Source: Madurella fahalii
Taxonomy: Eukaryota > Ascomycota > Sordariomycetes > Sordariales
DNA length: 64,000 bases
Direction: 5' to 3'
Assembly (NCBI GenBank): GCA_029876055.1
Contig: CM056875.1
Span: 7,961,001 to 8,025,000 of the forward strand
The position numbers and the translations under genes were made by a program. How positions within the stretch are numbered: the first letter of the stretch is position 1; each line of letters opens with the position of its first letter. Under the pieces are notes generated by a model that saw only the letters and a program-made list of their open reading frames with translations, was not told where the DNA came from and did not search any database. Shown here piece by piece: positions 31,844 to 43,958 of this stretch.

Positions 31844-32195
31844 TTTCCTCCGATTGATGATGGGTCTTAATACTGATGTTAGATGGACGAGGTCGGGAGC
31901 GACTGCAAGAAATGCTTTATTGCAAGCGAGAAAAACAGCTCTCGGAGGAGCAATTATAGCGGGGTTTCTTCTGTATCCGAATAGTTCCACCGGGCCGGGT
32001 GCGCCTCTCGGCACGTTCAACGACACGACCCAACCCCAAACTTCCACTCCTTGGAGAGAAAGTCTATTGTACTTGTACACTGTCGTCGACGGCGTACCTG
32101 AATCTAAGGACTGATACATGCAGGACACGCTGTCTAGTCATACAAATGGTTCGCGCGCAAACACCCCGCTGAGAGGGCTGCGTAGCCATACTATG
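31844..32195. other. Intergenic gap NAT9-like / MSM1
   Basis: This contains the 3' flank of MSM1 and the NAT9 promoter, both on the minus strand. No additional gene or repeat was recognised. Confidence 0.35.
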
Positions 32196-34152
32196 TTAGT
32201 CGTCTGTTTGCACGATTGGGAGCGGGCTCTTTGCTGTTCTTCTCTTTGCCTTCGCAGACCCGGCATACTCGACATCTGTATCCACGACCAAGGGAGGAAA
32301 GAGAGCATCATCGCGGCACCGGCCGGGGTCTACGAACGGGACGCCGTATGTCGAGTCGCAGCGTGGGACGGCATGGGCAAATGCTCTCTTATCCTCGGCA
32401 ACGCCTAGCGTGTCCAAGAGCTGGGTAGCCTTGTCCGGCATGAACGGCTGCAGGAGAATGCCACAGACCCGCAAGCCCTCGGCCGCCATATACAGGACCT
32501 TCTCGGCCGCTGCTTTAGCTTCTGGCTCTGGCGATTTCACCAGAGACCACGGCTGTGTGTGGGTAAGGAATTCGTTTAACTATGACCGTATTAGCTATCC
32601 AGCTTTTCGACCTGGACTTCGGCTGGGTTTGATGTACCTGGCTACCCTCCTCTACGATTTGACGAATGGCGGCCACCGGGTTCAGTTCTTCCATGTGCTG
32701 CGCCACGGTAGGCGTCAATTGCGCTAGACGCGTCTCTAAACTCGCCACGGCCGCGTCCAACGTCCCGCTGATTTTTGGAGACTCGGCGGCGTTGGTTACT
32801 ATATCTCGCAGATTCCATAAGCGGGTTCTCGTGATGCGGCCTAGAAGGTTGCCGAATCCCCACTGGAGGTGCTTTTTGTACTTGACGGCGAGCATGTTAT
32901 TGTCATAGTTTGCATCATCGACAATGCCGCCCTCAAAGAGCATATAGAAGCGTACCGTATCGACCCCCCATCTGCTAATGGCATAGATGGGGTTGACCAC
33001 GTTGCCGAGGGATTTGGACATTTTTTGTCTGTTCAGCGTCCAGTGGGAATGGGCGAGGACTCTCTTCGGCAGGGGAAGATCCAAGGCCATAAGAAGAGCG
33101 GGCCAATACACGCAATGGAACCGAAGGATGTCCTTGCCGACGATGTGGACGTCGGCCGGCCAGCCGCCCTTGTGGGTTTGCCCCGGTGTCCATGTAGGGA
33201 AGCCGGCGTTGGTAAGGTAATTGACCAGCGCGTCAACCCAGACATAGATGGTCTGAGACGGGTCGTCCGGAACACGGATGCCCCAGCTCAGTCGCTGGAC
33301 GGGCCGCGAGACGGAGAGATCCTCCAGGTTGTTCTTGACCCAGTTGACGACCTCGTTCATGCGGCTGACAGGCTCCACCCACCCAGGGTTCTTCTCGTAG
33401 AAATCTAGGAGCTTGCCTTTGAGCGCCGACATGCGGAAGCGGTAGTTTTTCTCCTCGATCCATTCCACCTTGCTCCCGGTTTCGGCTGACGCCATGTACA
33501 CGGTGCCCGTGAAGGGCTCCATGCGTCTGACAAGCTGGGACTCGGGGTAGAAGCACTCATCGCTCACGCTGTACCAGCCTTCGTGCTTGGTTTCGTATAT
33601 CAGGCCTCTTTCCCTGAGTAAGAACCAAAAGTGCTCGACAGCCTGGACGTGGTCTTCGTCGGTCGTGCGAATGAAGCGGTCGTAGTCGACGCGCGACAGC
33701 TGGGCCAGCTCCTCAAACCTCTCAGCGTACTGGTCGCAAAACTCCTTTGGCGGCATCTCGTTCAGGGCAGCGGCCTGCTGCACCTTGATTCCGTGTTCGT
33801 CGGTGCCCGTGCACAGGATCGCCCGGTTTCCCATCAGCGTCTGCCATCGCTTGAACACGTCGGCAAGCACTATCGTGTACATGTGCCCAACGTGCGGCGC
33901 TGTTCAGGCGCGTCAGCATGTCGGGTGCCTGAGGGACGACCCAGGTCGACAGTACATACCGGCATTGACGTAGAAAATGGGCGTCGTGACGTAGAAGGGC
34001 TTCTCCGGCGGTGTTGACGGCTGCGATGCGAACCGCCGGGGTGCGACGGCAAAGTGACTTCTGCACGAGGTGCACACCCAACTCCTCCGCCGGGTCAACG
34101 CCGACGGCCACCTCAGTAGGCACCGAGCCGACGCTCCTCTTGCGAGCTCCAT
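32196..34152 (-). CDS. MSM1: Mitochondrial methionyl-tRNA synthetase
   Basis: Three exons, complement(join(32196..32579,32638..33899,33960..34152)), encode 612 aa. Residues 1-46 form an Arg-rich presequence with a likely cleavage motif RRFASQ, so the product should be mitochondrial. Class I motifs are PHVGH (66-70, the HIGH equivalent) and KMSKS (357-361). FYVTTPIFYVNAAPHVGH is restored across the 59-nt intron 1. Intron 2 (57 nt, donor GTACAT) joins EEGSQ to LNEFLTHTQPWS in the anticodon-binding domain. The enzyme charges mitochondrial initiator and elongator tRNA-Met. It is single-copy in style and belongs functionally with mS41 at 61 kb. Confidence 0.94.
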
Positions 34153-36953
34153 CGCAATTGGCACCGCTGCTTTGCCGAGCGCGATAATTCCGGGCTCGTA
34201 GGCAGTGCCGATGTTGCGGTTGATGGAGATTTTGTCGATCGTTCCATTATCGGGACGCGATAAGGGACCCAGCTTGTGAACGATAAGCCGGGGCCATGCA
34301 GTTATCGGAGTGTTATTCTGCGATTTCGGGCGAGCTCTTGCCGAGTATTCTTTCCTGAACCCTCCGTTAAGAAAGGCCAAAGGCAGGTCAAAGGAGATAA
34401 TCCAACCTTTACCTTGTATTTGTTTCCTTCTGTCTATCTCACCTTGAAGCGCTACATATCTTTTCGTTAATCTCCTCTTTTCGTCTCTCCATTCAAGGCC
34501 ATTCTTCTGCAGTACCTGGTGTCGAAGCCCTCTTGTCTACATGTTTTTCTCTAGTTTGAAACTGGCTGTGTGCTTCACTTCCGTTTTACCTTTTACTATT
34601 GGTCCTTTCCTAGGTTCCGGGTCCTAACGTGTTGAGAAACGGCTCAGGTACTGGAAAGAACATAACGCAACGACCGGGGTTGCAACGCGAAATGCCGATC
34701 GATTGCAGAGAAACCTGTCGAGATGCCGCCTGTCGGGACCGGCCGTAGGGCTGCGCCCACTCCACAACCTTGAGGATCGGGAGAAGAGGGCTACCTCACT
34801 GAGGCATCTCTTTGCCCAGCAATAGCACGAGACGACTTGTTCTAAATCCTGTGCCCTGACGTGGACCAGTCTGTCTCGAACATTCCAGAGCTGCCTGATA
34901 AGCCCAACTTACCCAGCATATATGGGCAACGTGATGTTGCTAAGTGTTAGCAACGAGTACCACTATGGTTTTTTCTGGGCCCTCTATCCATGCGGGAGGC
35001 GTGGCCGGCAGACTAGGCAGTCTGATGCAGAACATCGACAACACAGCCTCCACTAACTGCGGCCCATAGCGGCTGCCCCTGCATCATACACTAGAGAAGA
35101 AATCCTGCCATAGGATAAATAGATATCTCCGGCTTGGGGATGGGGTTAGATGCCAAAGGACATTTGAATAGTCGATTCGGATGCCGTGGGTCCAGCCACG
35201 ATCATTCGGCTGTACCACGTTGTGCAACAACCGGTCAACCCGTTCCTTGTTCTTTGTCGCTTGTAGCGCTGGGTGTCGGAAGAAGGCTATCAATGACCAC
35301 GAGGATTTGGCTAAGGGCAAAGGACTGTATGGTGTGCGAGCCACTTCCCTGATTGGTGTAAACCGAGACTGCATATGCACATCAAAGCTAGCCCGTCTGT
35401 CTTAGATATTACAAGGGAGCATATGGCATATCAGGCCAGTGGGATTGTGCAGCCCATGTTAGCAGCCGGTTTGCCGTCTGTGGATGGTTGCAAGCTCCTG
35501 TTGTGTCTCTGTAGGAAATCATAGTGTTGTGCCCGGGTCAACTTTCAAGAAGCAAGTGTATACGGTGAGAATACGGTGACGATTGCTTGGAGCTGTGATC
35601 GCTTCGCACCTGACCCCGAGGTAAGCTGACTTGCGGTGACCGAAAAAGGAAGCTCACCTTGGCCCTCGATATATGGTCCCGGCTCAGAGTCAGCTGCAGA
35701 GCCTCACAAGCCAGCGTTCAGCGACCAGTGGCATCATCCGGGAGTTGATATCCACGTCTCGGCTGAAAACTGAGGTTTGTAAAGGTATTGCCTAAAGAAG
35801 ATTAGCGCCGCAAGGCTTAGCTTTCCTTTGCGATGACGTCTTTGCCCCGCGGTCCGCCTTGTCATCGATCGGTCCCGGCCGCGCCCCTTGGATCCTGCAC
35901 GAGACGAACGCCGGGGCGGTTGGGGAGTTCGGGAAACCAACTTGCTGTCCTTCTCCTCATGCCCGTCGGACTGTTGCATCTGCTGTTGGCCTCTATGGCG
36001 GCCTGCTTCCAACTCGATTGAAACGATCCGCCGTAAAAGGCCTCCCTGAGCACACGCTGATTGGTTGCACAGGCGGCCTCTGTCTGTGAGCCAAGGCATC
36101 ATGCTTACCAGCTCTGCTGCATTGTACAGCAGCCTGCAGGAGCTGTCGCCGTCGCAGTCGCAGTCGCCGTCGCAGCACGCATAGCACAAAGTAGGCCTCC
36201 ATTATACTGTTCTGCGGGGAAGAATACGGCACTGCGCCTAAGGAGGCAGGTGGGGGAAGCCTTGGTGTAGCTATTCTGCACTGTCTATGCGAAGACCGCG
36301 GGTGTTGCTGTGGATATTGTTCAAACCCCTGCCAACGATGTCATTTGCCCCAAACGAGCGCCAACAGTACCCTCGCACAGAATCCAAATGCACATGGCCG
36401 AGCAAACTACGATAGTTGTTGGTCCATTCTGGCATTACCACATGGCCAGCCGCGTGTATCCTCTCGCTTCGCATTAAACAGCTTTAAAACAAGCGACGGC
36501 CAATTGGCCTCCTGGTCCCCTGGCCCCATTTCTGCGACCCCCCTGTCTTGCTTCCAGTGTTTTGTAGTAATAGTAGATCGATCAAGTGGGAGGAACGGGG
36601 AGGAGTGTTCAGCCCCACTTCGCCTGGGGAAATCCAGCCCAGCCCAAGTTCAGCATAGTTAACTGCTTCCTTCCTTCCAGCCCACAAATCTTCTGCCTCG
36701 TTGAATTCTCCAAGATCTCCAGGATCTGCTAGCCGCGTCCTATTCTCCCCCTTTTCTGCTGCCAAATCCGCTCACTTCAGAGTTGAGTACGGCGAAATCG
36801 TAGTCGACCTGGGCTGCTGGGCCACCCAAACACGGTACCGCCGTCTCCCCAGCAGCGCCGCCCTGTGCCACCCGCAGGGCCAACGATGGTTCTCCTCTAG
36901 GTTCACAACGGAAGATTGTGGTTGGAAAGAAACTGCGCTGCACGTAAACGAGA
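34153..36953. other. Long gene-poor intergenic region
   Basis: The region is 2.8 kb between divergent genes. The only local structure is a GTCGC-type short repeat near 36145-36176 (GTCGCCGTCGCAGTCGCAGT), which creates artificial CDCDGD-type ORFs. No transposon terminal repeats, tRNA or coding region could be supported. Parts are less GC-rich than the genes. Confidence 0.4.
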
Positions 36954-39797
36954 ATGGTCGAAAAGGACGATATTCACTCGCTCCTGCAGACCGGGTCGTG
37001 GAGGACGTCCCGCTCGAGGAGCCCAAACCCGTGAGGACATCCGCCGTGCGCTCCAACAGAGAGGCACATCTGCTGACAGGGTTATGGATACAGGTACGAC
37101 TCACCGCGCCGGGCCTATCAATCGCCTAGGTCAAACATTGGGGTTCCCAGATCGGCGGAACCGGAGCTGTATAGAAAACGGCCCCCTCCCCCAAGCGTCG
37201 AAGATGAAGAGGAGTCGCTGGCAAGAGAGCACCTGGGGTCCGTCGCGCCGGCAGCGTCCGACGAGGAGCCGAAATACCGCGGCGATATCGACCAGCAGCC
37301 CATTCTATTGCTGGTGCATGAGCACAACCCTGAGCGCAGATTTGTGATCGTTCCCAATGCCGGGGGCGAGGACGCTCCCGCGGTAGTCAAGGAGCGGTAC
37401 CAGGCAAACACTTGCAGAAAGTATGTTCTCGTCTCGCCCGAGAAGACCGCAAAAGACGACAAGGAGGAAGAAGGGATCGTAGACAGCGACAAGAATGAAA
37501 CGAAGAGGCCCGATTTAGCGAAGCGGAAGAGTCACCAGGACCTGCCGCGTCTTACCACGGATTTAAAACACGTTGAGCCTGCTGAGCCGTCAATCCGCCG
37601 GTCTAACAGCAGAAGGGACCGGGAAAAACCTGTTGTCGACCAAGAGCCGCAAGATTACCCTGAACGCCGTGAGAAAGCTGGCCGGCGCCCACAGGATAAC
37701 AAATTTCTCTCGCCAGCTACTGTCAAGCAGACCGCTGGGAAACGTGACCGGGCTTATTGGGATTTCAACACAGAGACGGGTGGGCGGGCTGGCCGTAGCC
37801 CATCATCGAGGAGGGATGAAGGGATCGAAGTGTCCGATAAGAGACGTCTTCATCATTCGCCCTCTGGTTATCCGTTGGCTCCCGCCGGGCATCAGCGCGC
37901 GTCATCCACAACCAGCATACCCAACCGGGATGGTCCACCTCCGGAGCGGCCAAGCTCCTTCATACCGCCGTACGGGCTCGGCGACCCTGAAGAAATCTTT
38001 GCCTATATGTCCCCCGGCGATGACTTCATCGCGGGGATGCAGGATAGGGACGACTCTCCACGAAGAAAAGCTCGGCATAGTAATTCTTCGTCTTATCCCC
38101 GTGGCGCAAGAGAAATGCCTGGCCCATCACCAAATCGCAGACGCCAGGCTCGGCTGGGAACCCGAGACCGTGAGGGTTACTCTAGCGACGAAGGCTACAG
38201 GGAGAGGCAGCCTGACCGCGCCGAGCGCCCGTACGCCATGCGGTCCGCGTTGGAGCCCGAATATCCGTCAGTCCTCTCACCTGACCAATTGCGGCCGCCA
38301 ACCGCAAAACTTGAACCCCCGTTTCCATCCCTGGAGCCCTCTCATGCGAGCCAAGCCGCGGACAGCTCACTCGCACCCAGCCCGCGGAGCTCGACTTTTC
38401 CAGCTGACAAGAGTAGGCGGCACGGTGGCCGCTCAGTGTCACCGTCTCCTCCTACTAGCACCTCTCCTTCGCGACGACCCACCCGGAGCAACACGGGAGC
38501 GCAACATAGTCTCCATTCCCGAGATGCTAGCGTCACTTCGACCGTCAATGGGCCTGGGCAGCTGCCTCCTTCGGTAGCGGCCTCACTTGGTAGGCCCAAC
38601 GGTACCGAGAGGAGGCCGCTACCTGGGCCGGTAGCGTCGCTTGTACGGCAAGAATCATCGGACCCAAAATCACCGGTGCCGTACTGGCAGCTCGACGAAA
38701 GGGACGATGCAGACAACCGCGCCATCCCATCCATTGGCCGCTACTCCGAGGATGTGAAGAAGGGTGCACTGCCCCAGCTTCCCGATTGCCGGTGGAAGCG
38801 CCCTATCGTTGTGGGGAGCAGGGCCGGCAGCGACCAGTTCCGAATACTGAAACGGACCGATAACTTTACGGTATGCCCTGACTGCTACGAGGCCGTGTTT
38901 GCAAAAACCGAATTCCGGCATCAGTTTGGTCAGAACCCGGCCCGGCCTGGTGATCAGCTCGTCTCGTGCGACTTTGGTTCTTCGCATTGGTACCGCATCG
39001 CCTACCTCATGACGCTCAAGCACGGGTACCCGGATCTGCGTCTCCTGCAGGGCGTAGCCTCGGTCGCAGCGCGTTGTCAACCTTGCGGCGGAAACCAAGT
39101 TGTAACGCGCACTTGGTACAGCATGATGGGCCCGACCTCAAGGCATCCCATTCCGAGTTTCAATGTCTGCCTCGGCTGCGCTAGGACGGTTGAGGCTCTG
39201 CTACCTAACCTGGCCGGTGTCTTTGTACCTCTGGATTCGCACGAACCGACAAAGGGCATCTGCGAACTTCACTTTACACCCGAGCGCAAGCGCTTTTGGG
39301 AGTATTTCGAGCTGATGGAGACCACGTCAGACGAGGCACTCCGCCACAGGACAGCGCCTGACGTTGCCGAACTTGCTGACCGCGTTCGAGAAGTCTCGCT
39401 CATTGAAGAGTGCCTACGCAACACTCCGGTCCCGAACCGCTCGTGGCATGTCATGCAGAAGATACCCGAGTTTACGGTTTGCGAGGCGTGCTTTGATGAC
39501 GTGGTGTGGCCGATGGTCGAGAATGAAGATAGCGACGTGCCCCGGAATTTTTACAAGGGACGCCAACCAAGGCAGCTTGCCGCGTGCCAGCTTTACAGCA
39601 AGCGCATGCGCGAAGTGTTTCTGATAGCAAGTCAGTACAATGACTTTAACCATCTCGCGTCCCACGTGCGGGAGCGGCTCAGGATCCTCGCGGAGATCAG
39701 AGCAAGATACAACGAGCTGCAGCAGGAGGATCAGGAAGACCCGGACGTGCAGGACGAACTTGCAGCTCTGGCCCGGACTTTCAAGGAGGTCGAGTAG
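36954..39797 (+). CDS. Unknown Ser/Arg-rich protein with a C-terminal Cys-rich domain
   Basis: Two exons, join(36954..37030,37151..39797), encode 907 aa. The 120-nt intron 37031-37150 joins SRSRSPNP to SAEPELYRKRPPPPSVEDEE. Residues 1-560 are disordered, rich in Ser, Arg, Pro and Asp, with RSRSP at the start. From about residue 575 a folded region appears (WKRPIVVGSRAGSDQFRILK) with paired cysteines: CPDC near 601, CQPC near 669, CLGC near 700 and CEAC near 803. These suggest one or more zinc sites. The C-terminus is a long helix. Similar proteins are, as far as I recall, uncharacterised in filamentous fungi. A link to RNA or chromatin is a guess from the SR-like start. Confidence 0.8.
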
Positions 39798-40421
39798 GTA
39801 GCCCAGATGGAGGATATTGGTGGATGCTATTTTTCCGTGTGTAGGTCAGAGAAAAGGGTTACGCTATTTCACGATACCACGTAGCGCAGGTCAATTTACA
39901 TTGAGTTCAGCTTTAGAAGGACGGGGAGTGAAATTGATATGCGTTACAGGGTGGCGCCGTCCATGAGATTCTGCAGGCACCCGGATGCCGCGGCACCGGC
40001 CATCAGTTTTGGTCCCAGAAGGTCTCCGGGATTCCGCGAAAACAAGCATTAAGTGCCGAATTAATATCAATATTCTCCGATAGCTATGCCCCAGGTTTTC
40101 GTCCCGGCTGTAGTGGGACGTCCGCCCGGGATGGTCATGTTGGAAATCAGCCGGAGGCTGTCAATGGAGGAACGGACCAAAGAGGGCGCATCACCCCAAA
40201 AAGCCAATATGGCGACCCATCACCCGGGTTTGCGGGGTGTTGCAGACAGAGAAGGGGGTAGGCGGCCCTATTAGAAAACATATGGGCGACGGTGTTGGTG
40301 GGAGGCATGATAACTCCCGTCGATCCGAATGCATCAAAAAGGAGCTTCAGATCAGAATTCTGTCTTGTCAGACACCAGCGCTTCCAGCTGTGAACGGTTT
40401 TGATAGCAAACACGGTCCAAG
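39798..40421. other. Intergenic region upstream of the GH28 gene
   Basis: This holds the 3' UTR of the 907-aa gene and the GH28 promoter. Short ORFs on both strands are not supported. No clear carbon-regulator site cluster was noted by eye. Confidence 0.35.
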
Positions 40422-42040
40422 ATGTGGCTACACGCCCTGCTGCTGGTGCTGAGTACCATCATACCTCCAGCCTATACTGCTATGGTCAAGACCGGCTCAA
40501 CATGCGTTGTGACTCCCCTCAGCGAGACCCCCGCCGCGGTCGCCATGCGCAGCATCGACACCGTCGCGCCCGCAGAGCGTGACATAGACCCAGACGAGCT
40601 GTGGAAGATGGACCCTTACGCGGACCCCAAGCCCGGGATGCCCGGCGCCATGGGGCACTATCCCCGTCCGCAGCCGTCAAAGGGGAGCTCTCCACCCGCA
40701 CTAGCATCCCGTCCACATCCGCGTGCGGTGGGGCCCCTCGAGCCTCCGGAGAAGCGCCAGAGCCGCGTCGATGATACCCCCCAGATCCTCGACGCCTTCA
40801 ATCAGTGCGGCCAGGACGGCACCGTTATCCTCCGCGAAGGGACGTACTACATCCGGCAGGTCATGGACACGACCAACCTCCGCAACTGCAGCATCGAAAT
40901 TCACGGCACACTCATATGGAGCGACGACAACATCTCGTACTGGCGGCAGCGCAGCTTTTCCGTTACGTACGCAGGCAGGTCGACGGCATGGCGGATCGGC
41001 GGACGCGACGTGTCGATGCGTGGGTTTGGGAAGGCACTGTTCTTCGGGAACGGGCAGACATGGATCGATCTGGCGAGGGGCCAGGCGAATCTGGATGGGC
41101 GTCCAATCTCGTTGACGATCTGGAGAGGGACGAATATCCTGATTGACGGGATCACCTGGCGGATGGCGCAGTTCTGGCATACCTTTATTGCCCATTCGCA
41201 GAACGTGACCATGACCAATCTGGATATGAGCACTTTCTCAACGAGTCAGCATAGCTCGGTGAACACGGACGGGACGAATACCTGGAATTCGAAGGATGTT
41301 TACATTGCGAACTGGACGGTAAAATGTGGCGACGTAAGCCTGGCCTGACTGACACCAACCCCTGAAACCCCTTGACCCAAACTGACAATGAAAAACCAAA
41401 CCAGGACTGCATCGGCGTAAAAGGCAACAGCAGCAACATCCACGTTAAGAACGCCACGTGTTTCGAATCGGGCTCCGTCGTAGTCGGCTCGATCGGCTCC
41501 AATGCCAACCAACCCGACTACGTCGAGAACGTCGTCTTCGAAAACATCTCCCTCAACCACTCGAGCAACGCCGCCTGGATCAAGACCTACCCGGGAACAG
41601 GCTACGTCCGCAACATCACCTTCCGGAACATCGACTTCAAAGACGTCAACCAGCCAATATACGTCACCTCTTGCATCTGTAACCCTCCCGTCCCGTCCCG
41701 TCCCCGTTTCCTTCCGCCGACTCAACCCACCGTATAAACAGTACTAACAGACCGAACTTCAGATTCCTACAGTAATTGTGACTCCTCCCGCCTGCCAATC
41801 ACCAACATACGCTGGGAGAACATCACAGGAACCAGCCGATACAACGTCGCGGCTGGGATGCACTGCAGCGCCTCGGCGCCATGTGACGGGTTTCACTTCT
41901 CCAACATTGATATCAAGCCGCTGCGGGGCGGGAATGCGAAGGTGCTGTGTTCTAACATCAGGAACCAGGCGAGCATGGGCCTGGAGTGTACGGGTCCTTG
42001 CCCCGGGTCGCATCCGCAGCAGTTGTCGGGGAATGTTTAG
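40422..42040 (+). CDS. Secreted GH28 pectin-degrading glycoside hydrolase
   Basis: Three exons, join(40422..41333,41405..41678,41763..42040), encode 487 aa. A signal peptide (MWLHALLLVLSTIIPPAYTA) is followed by a Pro-rich linker and a right-handed beta-helix domain from about residue 110. GH28 catalytic elements are NTDG (D283) and the Asp pair GDD (D304, D305); the 71-nt intron 1 falls exactly between the two Asp codons. The usual G-H-G motif is replaced by ESGSVVVGSIG (about 325-335), lacking the His of polygalacturonases, as in rhamnogalacturonase-type members. Activity on rhamnogalacturonan or another decorated pectin is therefore more likely than on polygalacturonan, but the substrate is not proven. 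Several N-glycosylation sequons fit secretion. Confidence 0.88.
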
Positions 42041-42663
42041 TCGGGCTGTTTGGGGTGAAGAGGGAGGGTGGTTTTTGAGAACATTTGGGATACTCTGAAA
42101 TTGTTAGTGTAAGCGATCCGGAACAATATATACGAGGCTATCAGCCTTTGACTGGTCAGTGAGACGGTATGCAGTTGGTGTGAAAATATGAGTGCGCAGA
42201 TGTTGCAATATAACCTAGTACAGAAAGCCTCCATTGATGCCTTCAAGGTTAATAAGAGCCGATGGCTTGTCGTTGTTGACTGGGATGCCTTCATCTCCTT
42301 CTTCGATACAACAGCAAAGAATCAATCCTGCCGGCTGCAGAGGAAGTTGCCAACTGGCAGAAGTGGGTCAATCAACCATTTCCGGTCTAGCGCGACTTAG
42401 GGCCTGTGGGTGCGCTCGGGAAACCCCACGAGCGCACTTCACGAAATATTGCAAAATTTCAATTGGAGCTGCAGCTGGCCTCGATTCTTCGCATCTTCAA
42501 CAAACCGCCCAACGCCGAGGTAAGCACGTCCGCCCCATTCGAGATTCCGGGATCGTTCGAAGCTCCAGAGGTTTCTACGAAGGAGGAAGCTAAAGAAAAG
42601 TAAACTAATCACTGACTTCGAACCTCTGCTGCAGCCTCGAAACTTGTCCCAGCACCGGACAAG
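42041..42663. promoter_or_regulatory. uL4 promoter and leader with inverted repeat and probable 5' UTR intron
   Basis: A perfect 9-bp inverted repeat (GTGCGCTCG / CGAGCGCAC, 10-nt spacer) lies at 42410-42437. A likely leader intron spans 42520-42634, with donor GTAAGC, a CTAATC/CTGAC branch region and a CTGCAG acceptor, 29 nt before the start codon. Leader introns are common in fungal ribosomal protein genes. Confidence 0.5.
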
Positions 42664-43958
42664 ATGGCCTCCAGACCGACTGTCACCGTTATCGGCGCCG
42701 ATGGCAAGGCCACCGGCGCCACCGAGGTCCTCCCCAAGGTCTTCGGCGCTCCGATCCGCCCTGATATCGTCAAGCACGTCCACACCGGCATGGCGAAGAA
42801 CAAGAGGCAGCCGTATGCCGTCAGCGAGAAGGCTGGTCACCAGACCTCAGCCGAGTCGTGGGGCACCGGTGAGTGCTATTTTCGGTGGTTCTGCACATTG
42901 GGCGGAAGATAGAGAAGAGGAGGGAAGCTTGGATTTACGGGACTCGAGACTGTTGCGGATTGGGCCATGGAATTCGACTTCGAGATGGGCGATTGCTGAT
43001 AACGGACGAACGCAGGTCGCGCTGTTGCCCGTATCCCCCGTGTCTCGGGTGGTGGTACTCACCGTGCCGGCCAGGCCGCCTTCGGTAACATGTGCCGTTC
43101 CGGCCGCATGTTCGCTCCCACCAAGGTCTGGCGCAAGTGGCACGTCAAGGTCAACCAGGGTCAGAAGTATGTGGCATCGAAACTGGACGTGATGGGTGTT
43201 TTCTGACGCTTTTTTGCAGGCGTTTCGCTACCGCCTCTGCCCTTGCTGCCTCGGCTGTCGCTCCCCTCCTGATGGCTCGCGGCCACCAGGTTGCCACCGT
43301 CCCCGAGGTTCCCCTGGTCATCGACTCGGCCGCTGTCGCCAACGATGCCGTCGCCAAGACCTCTGCCGCCCTCGGCCTCCTCAAGGCTGTTGGCGCTGGT
43401 GCCGATGTTGAGAAGGTTAAGATGTCCAAGAAGCTGCGCGCGGGCAAGGGCAAGCTGAGGGGCCGCCGTCACCGCCAGCGCCGCGGTCCTCTGGTGGTCT
43501 ACAGCGCCGAGACCGACGGCAAGGAGCTCGTCAAGGGCTTCCGCAACATCCCGGGCGTCGAGACGTGCCCCGTCGATGCGCTCAACCTCCTCCAGCTCGC
43601 CCCTGGTGGCCACCTCGGCCGGTTCATCGTATGGACCTCGGCCGCCATCAAGCAGCTCGATGCCGTCTACGACAGCAAGAAGGGCTTCTACCTCCCATCC
43701 AACGTCGTCTCGCAGTCCGACCTTACCCGTCTCATCAACAGCTCTGAAATTCAGAGCGTCCTCCGCGCCCCCAAGGGCGAGGCCCGCACCAAGCGCGGCG
43801 CGGTCCAGAAGAAGAACCCGCTCCGGAACAAGCAGGTTCAGCTCCGCCTCAACCCGTATGCCTCGACATTCGCCAAGGAGAAGCTGGGTGAGATCAAGGA
43901 GGAGGGCAAGCCGACGCGGGTACCTACCGGCTTCAAGGAGCAGCTGCACGAGGTTTAG
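42664..43958 (+). CDS. RPL4: 60S ribosomal protein uL4
   Basis: Three exons, join(42664..42868,43016..43166,43220..43958), encode 364 aa. Introns of 147 nt (donor GTGAGT) and 53 nt (donor GTATGT) are phase 1 and phase 2 and restore SWGTGRAVARIPRVSGGGTH and VNQGQKRFATASALAA. The extended loop that lines the exit tunnel (RIPRVSGGGTHRAGQAAFGN) and the basic eukaryote-specific C-terminal extension are present. uL4 is a core structural protein of the large subunit, reaching into the peptide exit tunnel constriction, and its own extension drives nuclear import and chaperone binding. Codon bias is strong, as expected for high expression. Confidence 0.96.

Noticed and set aside
35734..36189. 151-aa minus-strand ORF beginning with a CDCDGD repeat
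   Set aside because: Generated by a short GTCGC-type DNA repeat; no conserved-looking region.
37031..37150. Extra micro-exon (37081-37094) inside intron 1 of the 907-aa gene
   Set aside because: Including it breaks the frame with the main exon; the single 120-nt intron restores it.
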